Positions 33,616 through 40,822 of a stretch of DNA of 44,591 nucleotides are shown one piece after another. The first letter of the stretch is position 1, and each line of letters begins with the position of its first letter. This DNA is from JALRAP01 sp046302815 (GTDB lineage Bacteria > Bacteroidota > Bacteroidia > AKYH767-A > OLB10). The notes beneath the pieces are model-generated. The model was given only the letters and a program-made list of their open reading frames with translations. It was not told where the DNA came from and searched no databases. Position numbers and translations under genes: made by a program. The stretch lies in contig JBKCHO010000057.1 in assembly GCA_046302815.1 (NCBI GenBank), positions 1 through 44,591 of the forward strand, written 5' to 3'.

Positions 33616-33711
33616 GGGTTTTTCAACAGCACACTTACAAATATCAACTCTTTTTTGTCGTTTTCATTCATAAAAAAATGTCTTTATTATTCTATTTATT
33701 TGTGCTTATCA

Positions 33712-33719
33712 TAAATTTG
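33712..33719 (+). promoter_or_regulatory. -7 promoter element TAAATTTG for the small lipoprotein
   Basis: An exact TAnnTTTG 21 nt before the ATG at 33741. The flanking region is very AT-rich; the -33 element is not distinct. Confidence 0.5.
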
Positions 33720-33740
33720 CTAATCTAACACTGTTAACCA

Positions 33741-34010
33741 ATGAGATACATTTCATGCGTAATGCTACTGATTTTTACCCTAACACAAGTTTCTTGCGGC
33801 CCTACCGAAACTGAGCGTTTGGAGATGGAACGGAAATCCGCCGATTCCATTGCTGCGGCCAATGCCATGATGGAGGCTGCCAAAGAGGCTGCCCGGATAC
33901 AGGCTGAACTAATTCAAAAGCAGGCTATGGATTCTCTTGCAGGTGTAAAAGACACGATTCAAACGGCAAGCGACACTTCCTCGAAGGCCGTTTCCGAAAC
34001 AAAAAGATAG
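33741..34010 (+). CDS. Small lipoprotein with Ala/Glu/Lys-rich helical body
   Basis: An 89-aa protein with a lipoprotein signal peptide: hydrophobic residues 4-16 then the lipobox LTQVSC, giving C19 as the lipidated residue. The mature 70 residues (METERK-type charge pattern, AANAMMEAAKEAARIQAE) should form one long helix, perhaps a coiled coil. No family recognised. It is monocistronic, with its own -7 element and a hairpin downstream, and convergent with pdhB. Murein lipoprotein-like structural roles are conceivable but not shown. Confidence 0.7.
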   Translation: MRYISCVMLLIFTLTQVSCGPTETERLEMERKSADSIAAANAMMEAAKEAARIQAELIQKQAMDSLAGVKDTIQTASDTSSKAVSETKR

Positions 34011-34028
34011 TTATCTGATTGTTTCGCT

Positions 34029-34058
34029 CGATATCTTTCGAAATAGTTTCGACTATCG
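34029..34058. terminator. Possible bidirectional terminator between the lipoprotein gene and pdhB
   Basis: Two nested inverted repeats: TCGAAA/TTTCGA around TAG (38-52 of the 34000s) inside CGATA/TATCG. It lies between convergent stops and overlaps the pdhB stop codon. T-runs on either side are short, so efficiency is uncertain. Confidence 0.4.
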
Positions 34059-35042
34059 GGTTTTCTGGATATACATGACCTCCTTAACCGCTTTTATTAC
34101 CCTGTCAGGGTTTGGAAGGTATGCATCAATTAGGGTAGGGGCGTAAGGCAATGGTACATCACCTCCCATCACTCTCAGAACTGGCGCATCGAGGTGGTCG
34201 AACGCTTCTCGCTGTACTTTGAACGCTACTTCTGTTGCTATTGCAGCCAATGGCCATGACTCTTCAACGATTACGAGTCTGTTTGTTTTTCGAACCGATT
34301 CTATGATGCAATCGTAATCTATAGGCCTGACACTTCTTAGGTCTATTACTTCAGCATCGATTTGTTCGCTCACAAGGATTTCAGCAGCTTTAAGAGCTAC
34401 TTTCATCATTTTCCCAAATGAAACAATGGTTACATCACGCCCAACTCGTTTGATATCGGCCTTGCCGATGGGCATCAGGTATTCACCATCAGGCACTAAG
34501 CCCTTGTCACCATACATCTGCTCTGATTCCATGAATACGACTGGGTCGTTGTCGCGAATAGCAGATTTAAGAAGACCCTTTGCATCTGCCGGGTTGGATG
34601 GAACTACCACTTTCAAGCCCGGACAGTTTGCATACCAACTTTCGAAAGCTTGTGAGTGCTGTGAGCTAAGCATGCCAGCGGAGGCAGTTGGTCCCCTGAA
34701 TACGATTGGGACATTGAAATGACCGCCCGACATGGACATCATCTTGGCTGCGGAGTTAATGACTTGGTCAATGGCGACAAGAGAAAAGTTGAAGGTCATG
34801 AATTCAATGATGGGGCGCAATCCGTTCATCGCAGCACCAACTCCAATACCTGCAAAACCCAACTCAGCAATAGGGGTATCAATCACCCTTTTAGCACCAA
34901 ACTCATCTAACATACCTTGACTTACCTTGTAGGCTCCATTGTATTGGGCCACTTCCTCTCCCATTAAAAAAACTTTTTCATCCCTTCTCATCTCTTCTGA
35001 CATGGCTTCTCGGAGGGCTTCTCGGAATTGTAATTCTCTCAT
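34053..35042 (-). CDS. pdhB: Pyruvate dehydrogenase E1 component, beta subunit
   Basis: The beta chain of an alpha2beta2 2-oxoacid dehydrogenase E1 (329 aa), which decarboxylates pyruvate with TPP. LMGEEVAQYNGAYKVSQG near residue 26, DTPIAELGFAGIGVGAA near 55 and GPTASAGMLSSQHSQAFE near 117 match the PdhB family, and the C-terminal transketolase domain ends in VMGGDVPLPYAPTLIDAYLPN. Branched-chain E1 beta is the nearest alternative. The alpha subunit and E2 are not in this window; pdhB often lies apart in Bacteroidota. It has its own -7 element at 35092-35085. Confidence 0.92.
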   Translation of the reverse strand: MRELQFREALREAMSEEMRRDEKVFLMGEEVAQYNGAYKVSQGMLDEFGAKRVIDTPIAELGFAGIGVGAAMNGLRPIIEFMTFNFSLVAIDQVINSAAKMMSMSGGHFNVPIVFRGPTASAGMLSSQHSQAFESWYANCPGLKVVVPSNPADAKGLLKSAIRDNDPVVFMESEQMYGDKGLVPDGEYLMPIGKADIKRVGRDVTIVSFGKMMKVALKAAEILVSEQIDAEVIDLRSVRPIDYDCIIESVRKTNRLVIVEESWPLAAIATEVAFKVQREAFDHLDAPVLRVMGGDVPLPYAPTLIDAYLPNPDRVIKAVKEVMYIQKTR

Positions 35043-35084
35043 ATACAGATGTTAAAAGTGTTGTATGGATTTATTATGACCCTG

Positions 35085-35092
35085 CAAAACTA
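35085..35092 (-). promoter_or_regulatory. pdhB: -7 promoter element TAGTTTTG for pdhB
   Basis: An exact TAnnTTTG on the minus strand, 43 nt before the pdhB ATG. It is back-to-back with the promoter of the divergent membrane-protein gene. Confidence 0.45.
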
Positions 35093-35151
35093 CTAAATAG
35101 AACCTATTGACACTTGGAATCTGTGAAACCGATTTGTTGAAGGCTATGAGA

Positions 35152-35159
35152 TACATTTG
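35152..35159 (+). promoter_or_regulatory. -7 promoter element TACATTTG for the 35175 membrane-protein gene
   Basis: An exact TAnnTTTG 15 nt before ATG 35175. The in-frame TTG at 35157 lies inside this element, which rules it out as a start codon if the promoter is used. A TTTG 15 nt upstream (35133-35136) is a weak -33 candidate. Confidence 0.5.
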
Positions 35160-35174
35160 TATTTTAACACCGAT

Positions 35175-36458
35175 ATGAGGGTAAGTTTCAAACGAATGCT
35201 TTTGCCAGGGTTGGTCTTGGTCGCTACTGCGTTTGCCATTTCTTGGCTATATGTCTCTCATACCTCTTTGGATCAATTCACGATACGGTATAGGAATACC
35301 GAACCAGGATTGTGCGGCTCTTTTGATATTGGTAATGCTACCCGATTTCAGAAGTCAACTATGGACTTTCTGCAAAATCCGACAGACACAAACCTGATCT
35401 CCGCCTTCATGTTGGCTCGGAACTTAGATTCTCTATTGAAGCTTAACACGACTTGCCCGAGTTTAATGCAGTTGTCCTTGGCAAACGCGGGTTTGACAAA
35501 CGATTTGGTAAATGCAATCAGACTCCGGCAACTAAGGCTGATTATTTCCATGGTAGATTATCCTAGGTCATTGATGTCTCCAGAAGAAACAGATTCATTG
35601 AAGTCCACCAACAAGATCATAATGTCGGTTGCGGTTGGTATAGACACAACAGTGTTGAACGAATTCGATTTTGAGAAAGCTGTTCAGGGTCGAAATTCCA
35701 AGAGGGCTCGTAGGCAAATTGAAAATGGTAATGCATCCAATTTTGCAGATTTGAATATTTCTCAATTGGCAATTCACATGTCGGATTTCAATCAGGCATT
35801 GTTGTTGTTAATGGACGAGGTTCGGCGCGAGGAAAACTTGTTCAATAAAGCATTAGAGGCTCATGCAAATGAGGTTGATCAACAGAAATCAAACCTGTTT
35901 TTGACCTCGCTGATTATTTGGTTTCTTTCATTGGCTTCGATTTCCTTCATGTACTTCCGCAGTGCTTTGGTCAGAAATAGGTACCAAGAGGCGCTACCGC
36001 TTGGTAAGGAAATATCATCCTCTGATCCAGACACTCAAATATCAACCAAGCCACGAGAGGCAGAATTGGATACAAAGGAATCGGTTGCCCCGACAGATTT
36101 GGAGCAACTGCACCAACAATTATCGAAAGTTTTTTTCCAATGTGGTGGAGATATGAAGGAGATGAACCAGCTGCTCAATAGGTACATGACCACTGTTTTT
36201 GCCTCAGCCACTAACATCCGCAGTCAGGCGAAAGCCGGTAAATTCGATGGCTCACAAAGGACATTTTCCGTTTTAATATCTCATTTGGAGGAGATGGGAC
36301 TTACCGACCTTGTAAAGTTGGTAACCTCCACAGAAAAGTATTTTTCAGATCCCAGCCTATCCCCCGGGAATGCTGATTTTATGGAAATTGCTGAAGACTT
36401 ACTACAACATGTGAAATTGGTAAAGGAACAAATGTCAAGACTTCCCAATTTCAGGTGA
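35175..36458 (+). CDS. Two-helix membrane protein with large external domain and HPt-like cytoplasmic tail
   Basis: A 427-aa protein that I do not recognise. One helix at about 7-27 and another at about 240-261 enclose a mostly helical periplasmic domain of some 210 residues, the topology of chemoreceptors and sensor kinases. It has two periplasmic cysteines (CGSFDIG, TTCPSL). After a linker of about 45 residues the last 115 residues look like a four-helix bundle, from LEQLHQQLSKVFFQ onward. The spacing around VLISHLEEMGL recalls an HPt domain, but the phospho-histidine position is not His. It ends inside the 3' end of the convergent cNMP-domain kinase (24-bp overlap), a possible functional partner. 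Start chosen at ATG 35175 because of the promoter. Confidence 0.6.
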   Translation: MRVSFKRMLLPGLVLVATAFAISWLYVSHTSLDQFTIRYRNTEPGLCGSFDIGNATRFQKSTMDFLQNPTDTNLISAFMLARNLDSLLKLNTTCPSLMQLSLANAGLTNDLVNAIRLRQLRLIISMVDYPRSLMSPEETDSLKSTNKIIMSVAVGIDTTVLNEFDFEKAVQGRNSKRARRQIENGNASNFADLNISQLAIHMSDFNQALLLLMDEVRREENLFNKALEAHANEVDQQKSNLFLTSLIIWFLSLASISFMYFRSALVRNRYQEALPLGKEISSSDPDTQISTKPREAELDTKESVAPTDLEQLHQQLSKVFFQCGGDMKEMNQLLNRYMTTVFASATNIRSQAKAGKFDGSQRTFSVLISHLEEMGLTDLVKLVTSTEKYFSDPSLSPGNADFMEIAEDLLQHVKLVKEQMSRLPNFR

Positions 36459-37751
36459 GGACTTCGATACATACGGAATCTCAAACTCGAATTCGGCTCC
36501 AACATCAACGCGTGGATTGCATTTCATAATTCCGCCGTGTGCTTTTATAATGTCGTTAGAAATAGAAAGCCCCAGGCCGGTGCCTTTTCCAGTGGGTTTG
36601 GTAGTGAAAAATGGATTGAAAACCTTGTTCATGATTTCCAGGGGAATGCCGCTTCCGTTATCTTTTACTAGGAAGCTTGTACCGGCAGCGTTCGATTGGG
36701 ATTTAACCAATAGTAAAGGAGTATAACCGGAACTGCTCGACAGTTTTTCATTCATGGAGTAGAAGGCATTGGTAAAAAGATTTAGAAAAACCTTGCTTAT
36801 CTCCAATGACGCTACCTCTATTTTAGGGAGGTTGGGATTTAAATCCAGTTGGATTTCCACTTTGAAGTCCGGGTTTGACATTCTGAAGGACTCCAAAGCG
36901 ATTTTCAAAAACTGTTCACATATCAAATTAAGGTCTTCTAGCTGCTTTTCTCCATCGCTGTTGGCTCTGGTATGCTCGAGCATCCCTTTTACTATGTTGT
37001 CGGCTCTTGAACCGTGTTCATATATCTTTTGAAGGTTTTGTCTGAGAAAATCACCAGACTCCAACCGTTCGTCGGGGTTTTCGGATGAGATTACCTCCTC
37101 CAATAGTTCAAACGAGAGTTTGGCGAAGTTGGTGACGAAATTCAACGGGTTTTTGATTTCATGTGCTATACCAGCTGTCAACTGGCCAAGAGATGCCAAT
37201 TTTTCCTGTTGAACCAATTGGTCTTGGGCCAATTTCAGTTCAGTCAGAGCCTTGGAAAGTTCTTCATTGCGGGATGCTAGAGCCATAGTCCTTTCATCAA
37301 CCAACTTTTTCAACTCTCCTTCCTTATTACGCAGATCGGCAATGATACGGTCATTCTGGTTTCGAATCCTTTTGGTAATGGCTGAAACCATATGTTGTAA
37401 AATCCCGGGTTTTTTTTGAAAAACATGTTGAAACCCTTCGCGATCCATCTTGTAAAGGATGCAATCACTTTCAGCTGTGACTGACATAGATCGAGGTGCG
37501 CTGTCGAAAAAAGCCATCTCACCAAAAAAAGAGCCTGATCCCAGCTTGGTAATCACATCCTCGCCATCATGTACTTTGGTTATCCCGCTAGATATCACAA
37601 ATAGCGAATCCCCTGTCTCTCCTTTCCTAATGATGTTTATGCCCGCGGAAATCTTGACTTCTTCGAACCTTTCCTCTAATAATTGGAGGTCAGACTGGTC
37701 AAGTCCGGAAAACAAATCCGTTTCGGCTAATATTTTATTTAAATTGGTCAT
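36435..37751 (-). CDS. Soluble histidine kinase with N-terminal cyclic-nucleotide-binding domain
   Basis: A 438-aa cytosolic kinase with no membrane helix. Residues 10-125 form a cNMP-binding (CAP_ED) domain with GETGDSLFVISSG and the phosphate cassette region FGEMAFFDSAPRSMSV. A coiled coil follows (about 135-185), then HisKA with H197 in TAGIAHEIKNPLNFV, an N-box (NLFTNAFYSMNE), G1 (DNGSGIP) and G2 (GKGTGLGLSI). Whether it binds cAMP, cGMP or nothing is open: the RxA(T/S) pair of true cAMP binders reads RSMS. There is no receiver domain or regulator next door, so its phosphotransfer partner is elsewhere, or involves the convergent membrane protein. Confidence 0.92.
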   Translation of the reverse strand: MTNLNKILAETDLFSGLDQSDLQLLEERFEEVKISAGINIIRKGETGDSLFVISSGITKVHDGEDVITKLGSGSFFGEMAFFDSAPRSMSVTAESDCILYKMDREGFQHVFQKKPGILQHMVSAITKRIRNQNDRIIADLRNKEGELKKLVDERTMALASRNEELSKALTELKLAQDQLVQQEKLASLGQLTAGIAHEIKNPLNFVTNFAKLSFELLEEVISSENPDERLESGDFLRQNLQKIYEHGSRADNIVKGMLEHTRANSDGEKQLEDLNLICEQFLKIALESFRMSNPDFKVEIQLDLNPNLPKIEVASLEISKVFLNLFTNAFYSMNEKLSSSSGYTPLLLVKSQSNAAGTSFLVKDNGSGIPLEIMNKVFNPFFTTKPTGKGTGLGLSISNDIIKAHGGIMKCNPRVDVGAEFEFEIPYVSKSSPEIGKS

Positions 37752-37762
37752 TCTTCGAATAC

Positions 37763-37770
37763 CAAATGTA
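37763..37770 (-). promoter_or_regulatory. -7 promoter element TACATTTG for the cNMP-domain kinase
   Basis: An exact TAnnTTTG on the minus strand, 11 nt before the ATG at 37751, so the leader would be very short. Confidence 0.45.
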
Positions 37771-37817
37771 ATAATTCTGGATGATGGGTGGGATGCTTTT
37801 GTATGTACTTGTATGAC

Positions 37818-37825
37818 TAAATTTG
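37818..37825 (+). promoter_or_regulatory. -7 promoter element TAAATTTG for the acyl-CoA carboxylase gene
   Basis: An exact TAnnTTTG 54 nt before the ATG at 37880, with a TTTG at 37798-37801 as possible -33 element (16-nt spacing). Confidence 0.5.
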
Positions 37826-37879
37826 CCGTAAACCGCGTGGGTTCTCCACGGATTTAGGGACGATTTTAAACTAATATAT

Positions 37880-39523
37880 ATGACAGCAGGCAAACCGGAT
37901 TTAACTTTCAGTATAAACGAGGACCACAACAAAACGATGTTGTCCGCTTTAAATCACCGTTTATCCAAGGTGGCCGAAGGGGGAGGGGTCAAAAATGCTG
38001 CAAAGCAGAAGGAAAAGAACAAGCTATTGGCCCGGGAGCGTATTTCACTTCTTTTGGATAAAGATAGGCCTACCATTGAGGTTGGTGCCTTGGCCGCCGA
38101 CGGCATGTACTCCGAATATGGTGGTTGTCCGTCGGCAGGGGTTGTGGTTGTAATAGGCTACATTCATGGCAGGCAATGCATAGTGGTTGCCAATGACGCT
38201 ACTGTTAAAGCTGGAGCTTGGTTCCCCATGACTGCCAAGAAAAACCTGAGGGCGCAGGAGATTGCCATGGAAAACCGTTTGCCCATCATTTATTTGGTAG
38301 ATAGCGCTGGAGTGTTTCTGCCTATGCAGGATGAGATTTTTCCCGACAAAGAGCACTTTGGTCGCATATTTCGCAACAACGCGGTGATGTCGTCCATGGG
38401 GATACTTCAAATAGCAGCAATCATGGGTAGCTGTGTTGCTGGTGGCGCTTATTTGCCCATTATGAGCGATGAGGCTATGATTGTAGATAAAACCGGTTCG
38501 ATTTTTTTAGCTGGTTCTTATTTGGTAAAAGCCGCCATCGGAGAGGATATTGATAATGAGACTCTGGGAGGCGCCACCACCCAATGTGAGATTTCTGGCG
38601 TAACCGATAACAAATTCCCCAACGATGAGGCTTGTTTGGAATACATAAGGAGAATCATGGGTAAAGTTGGAGCTTATGATAAGGCCGGTTTTGACCGCAT
38701 TACTTCAGCTCCGCCCGCCTTGGATCCCAAGGAGATTTACGGACTTGTACCGGCAGAGAGGGAAAAACCCTATGATATGCGCGAAATCATCAAACGATTG
38801 GTCGACGGATCCGAGTTTGATGAATATAAGGAGTTGTATGGTCAGTCTATTATTTGCGGTTTGGCAAGAATCGATGGTTGGGCAGTAGGGTTGGTTGCCA
38901 ATCAACGCAAAGTGGTGAAGAGTAAGAAAGGTGAAATGCAGATAGGTGGTGTTATTTACAGTGATGCCGCCGATAAGGCCTCTCGGTTCATAATGAATTG
39001 CAACCAGCGAAAAATACCCCTGGTGTTCCTGCAGGATGTCACCGGTTTCATGGTTGGAAGCCGTTCCGAGCATGGAGGAATCATTAAGGATGGCGCCAAG
39101 TTGGTAAATGCTATGTCCAATTCGATTGTGCCAAAGTTCACCATTATAGTGGGTAACTCATTTGGCGCTGGTAATTATGCGATGTGCGGCAAGGCGTACG
39201 ACCCGCGGTTAATCGCCTCCTGGCCATCTGCCCAGTTGGCGGTCATGGGAGGCGCTCAGGCGGCTAAAACGCTTTTGCAAATCCAGGTGAGCTCAATGAA
39301 GGCGCAGGGTAAAGTGGTTTCCCCAGAAGAGGAAAATGAGCTTCTCAAGACCATAACAGATCGGTACTCCGCTCAAACATCACCTTACTATGCTGCATCC
39401 CGATTGTGGGTCGATTGCGTCATTGATCCCCTAGACACCAGAAAATGGATATCTATGGGCATCGAGATGGCCGACCATGCTCCCGTAACCAAAGCTTTCA
39501 ATGTTGGAATCATTCAAACCTAG
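37880..39523 (+). CDS. Acyl-CoA carboxylase beta (carboxyltransferase) subunit, methylcrotonyl-CoA type
   Basis: The carboxyltransferase subunit (547 aa) of a biotin-dependent acyl-CoA carboxylase. The crotonase-like halves are complete: KNAAKQKEKNKLLARERI near residue 38, YLVDSAGVFLPMQDEIFPD near 138, MGSCVAGGAYLPIMSDEA near 182, and in the second half VGNSFGAGNYAMCGKAYDPR near 420. The DKEHFGRIF stretch and the length resemble methylcrotonyl-CoA carboxylase beta (leucine breakdown) more than propionyl-CoA carboxylase. The biotinylated alpha subunit is not in this window. The gene is followed after 6 bp by a small pyrophosphohydrolase. Confidence 0.88.
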   Translation: MTAGKPDLTFSINEDHNKTMLSALNHRLSKVAEGGGVKNAAKQKEKNKLLARERISLLLDKDRPTIEVGALAADGMYSEYGGCPSAGVVVVIGYIHGRQCIVVANDATVKAGAWFPMTAKKNLRAQEIAMENRLPIIYLVDSAGVFLPMQDEIFPDKEHFGRIFRNNAVMSSMGILQIAAIMGSCVAGGAYLPIMSDEAMIVDKTGSIFLAGSYLVKAAIGEDIDNETLGGATTQCEISGVTDNKFPNDEACLEYIRRIMGKVGAYDKAGFDRITSAPPALDPKEIYGLVPAEREKPYDMREIIKRLVDGSEFDEYKELYGQSIICGLARIDGWAVGLVANQRKVVKSKKGEMQIGGVIYSDAADKASRFIMNCNQRKIPLVFLQDVTGFMVGSRSEHGGIIKDGAKLVNAMSNSIVPKFTIIVGNSFGAGNYAMCGKAYDPRLIASWPSAQLAVMGGAQAAKTLLQIQVSSMKAQGKVVSPEEENELLKTITDRYSAQTSPYYAASRLWVDCVIDPLDTRKWISMGIEMADHAPVTKAFNVGIIQT

Positions 39524-39529
39524 TTAAAC

Positions 39530-39928
39530 ATGTCAGAATTCAAAGATATCATTGGTAAGGTTCGTGAGTTTCACGATGTTTTTGGTTTGGGTGCACATGA
39601 GGATCCTGTAGCCCATATTGGCGATGGTCAAGTGGCTTTGCGACATAGGCTCATGGCCGAGGAAAATGACGAATACCTAGATGCTGCCTTGAACAACGAC
39701 CTCACCTTAGTGGCCGATGCATTGGGGGATAAACTCTATATATTGTGCGGCACCATCATCGCCCATGGTCTCCAGCACAAAATCGTGGAGGTGTTCGAGG
39801 AAATACATAGGAGCAATATGAGTAAGCTGGATTCTCAAGGAAAACCAGTGGTAAGGGAGGATGGAAAAATCCTCAAAAGCGCACTGTATTTCCCTCCCAA
39901 CATAGCTGCTGTGCTCTCGAAAGAGTAG
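39530..39928 (+). CDS. MazG-like nucleoside triphosphate pyrophosphohydrolase family protein
   Basis: A 132-aa all-alpha NTP pyrophosphohydrolase (PRA-PH/MazG superfamily). The metal-binding pattern is visible: EENDEYLDA near residue 44 (ExxE) and VADALGDKLYILCG near 61 (ExxD-like, with ADALGD). The C-terminal half, EVFEEIHRSNMSKLD, then a KPVVREDGKILKS hairpin, is typical of a phage and bacterial subgroup. It probably hydrolyses a (d)NTP to the monophosphate; the substrate is not clear. It follows the carboxylase gene by 6 bp and is likely co-transcribed. Confidence 0.85.
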   Translation: MSEFKDIIGKVREFHDVFGLGAHEDPVAHIGDGQVALRHRLMAEENDEYLDAALNNDLTLVADALGDKLYILCGTIIAHGLQHKIVEVFEEIHRSNMSKLDSQGKPVVREDGKILKSALYFPPNIAAVLSKE

Positions 39929-40267
39929 GTTTCTTCTCTATGGGGAATTGGACCAAGTTTATTTATCTGAGGTTATTAACAATCTAGGAAAGTCCATTGT
40001 CGTAGCGTTTTTCCAATGTGGAAGTGTGCATTTGGAAGTATAGCGGATTTTTGAAAAATCTGAAATAGCTGCGCTGCAGGTATTTTGAAGCTCTTAAGGC
40101 TTTTAGATTGACTATGGTAATTGTTGTTTTCAGAGGAGGAAAGCCAGGATTTCATTCTGATTTCGGAGAGGGCATTCATTGTAAATAACTTTTTCAATGA
40201 GACAGTCCACCTCCTTATCATTCTGTTTTTATTTGCATCAGGTTTAACCAAAAAAATCTTAAAAACA
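39929..40267. other. Gene-free region upstream of the SWIB/histone-like gene
   Basis: 339 bp with no credible gene. It contains a 15-nt palindrome GATTTTT-G-AAAAATC at 40046-40060, and an AGGAGGA stretch near 40134 that is not followed by a convincing reading frame. A near match to the -7 element (TTTATTTG, 40228-40235) lies 33 nt before the GTG at 40268. Open frames in it are antisense or extension artefacts of the Lys/Ala-rich gene. Confidence 0.5.
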
Positions 40268-40702
40268 GTGGCAACAAAAGCTAAAAAGAAAGCTCCCGCT
40301 AAGAAAGCTGGTGCTAAGAAGACAGCCAAGAAGGCTGCTCCAAAGAAGGCCGCCAAGAAGGCTGCTCCAAAGAAAGCCGCCCCTAAGAAGGCTGCTAAAA
40401 AGGCTGCTCCTAAAAAAGCTGCCAAAAAGGCTGCGAAGCCCAAAGTGAAGCGTAAGCCAAACGCTGCCTTCATGAAGGCTATGACCCCAAGCGCTGCATT
40501 AGCGGCTGTTGTGGGTAACAAGGCTATTCCCCGTACCGAGGTTGTAAAAAACCTTTGGGCTTACATCAAGAAGCATAAGCTTCAGGATGCTAAAAATCGT
40601 CGTATGATCAATGCTGACGATAAGCTGAAAGTGGTATTCGGCGGTAAAGGACAGGTGAGCATGTTCGACATGACCAAGCTCGTTAGCAAGCACCTTTCCT
40701 AA
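40268..40702 (+). CDS. Histone H1-like lysine/alanine-rich tail fused to a SWIB domain
   Basis: A 144-aa DNA-binding-type protein. From the GTG at 40268 it reads MATKAKKKAPAKK, followed by about 55 residues of KKAAPKKAA-type repeats like a histone H1 tail. The C-terminal 80 residues are a SWIB/MDM2 domain (FMKAMTPSAALAAVVG, then IPRTEVVKNLWAYIKKHKLQD, ending QVSMFDMTKLVSKHLS). Similar proteins are known in chlamydiae and Bacteroidota and are presumed chromatin-like; partners are unknown. The open frame extends 49 codons further upstream, but that part is unrelated, so GTG is preferred. The coding DNA of the repeat is itself nearly repetitive (40285-40440), prone to length change. Confidence 0.85.
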   Translation: MATKAKKKAPAKKAGAKKTAKKAAPKKAAKKAAPKKAAPKKAAKKAAPKKAAKKAAKPKVKRKPNAAFMKAMTPSAALAAVVGNKAIPRTEVVKNLWAYIKKHKLQDAKNRRMINADDKLKVVFGGKGQVSMFDMTKLVSKHLS

Positions 40703-40721
40703 TCTGTTCCACTGAACATCG

Positions 40722-40756
40722 AAAAGGGTCGCGCCATCTGGCAGCGACCCTTTTTT
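40722..40756 (+). terminator. Rho-independent terminator after the SWIB gene
   Basis: AAAAGGGTCGC pairs with GCGACCCTTTT, with an inner GCC/GGC pair around ATCT, followed by six T residues. It separates the SWIB gene from thrS. Confidence 0.92.
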
Positions 40757-40771
40757 CATTTATGTTTTGGC

Positions 40772-40803
40772 TTGACGACCACCCTCTCCTTTAACTACCT
40801 TTG
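40772..40803 (+). promoter_or_regulatory. thrS: Promoter of the thrS-infC-rpmI-rplT operon
   Basis: TTGAC at 40772-40776 and TACCTTTG at 40796-40803 fit the Bacteroidota -33/-7 pair with about 21 nt between TTG and TA. It is the best-formed promoter in the window. The -7 lies 19 nt before ATG 40823, so longer versions of ThrS starting at 40772 would begin upstream of the transcript. Confidence 0.6.
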
Positions 40804-40822
40804 CAAACCAAACCCATTTCTT

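Noticed and set aside
40121..40267. An N-terminal extension of the SWIB protein with a hydrophobic segment (HLLIILFLFASG)
   Set aside because: It precedes the usual MATK-type start of such proteins and spans the near -7 element; GTG 40268 is the better start.
39976..40521. A 181-codon minus-strand frame rich in Ala/Phe/Leu that looks like a membrane protein
   Set aside because: It is the antisense of the Lys/Ala repeat of the SWIB protein; AAG/GCT repeats read backwards give Leu/Phe/Ala.
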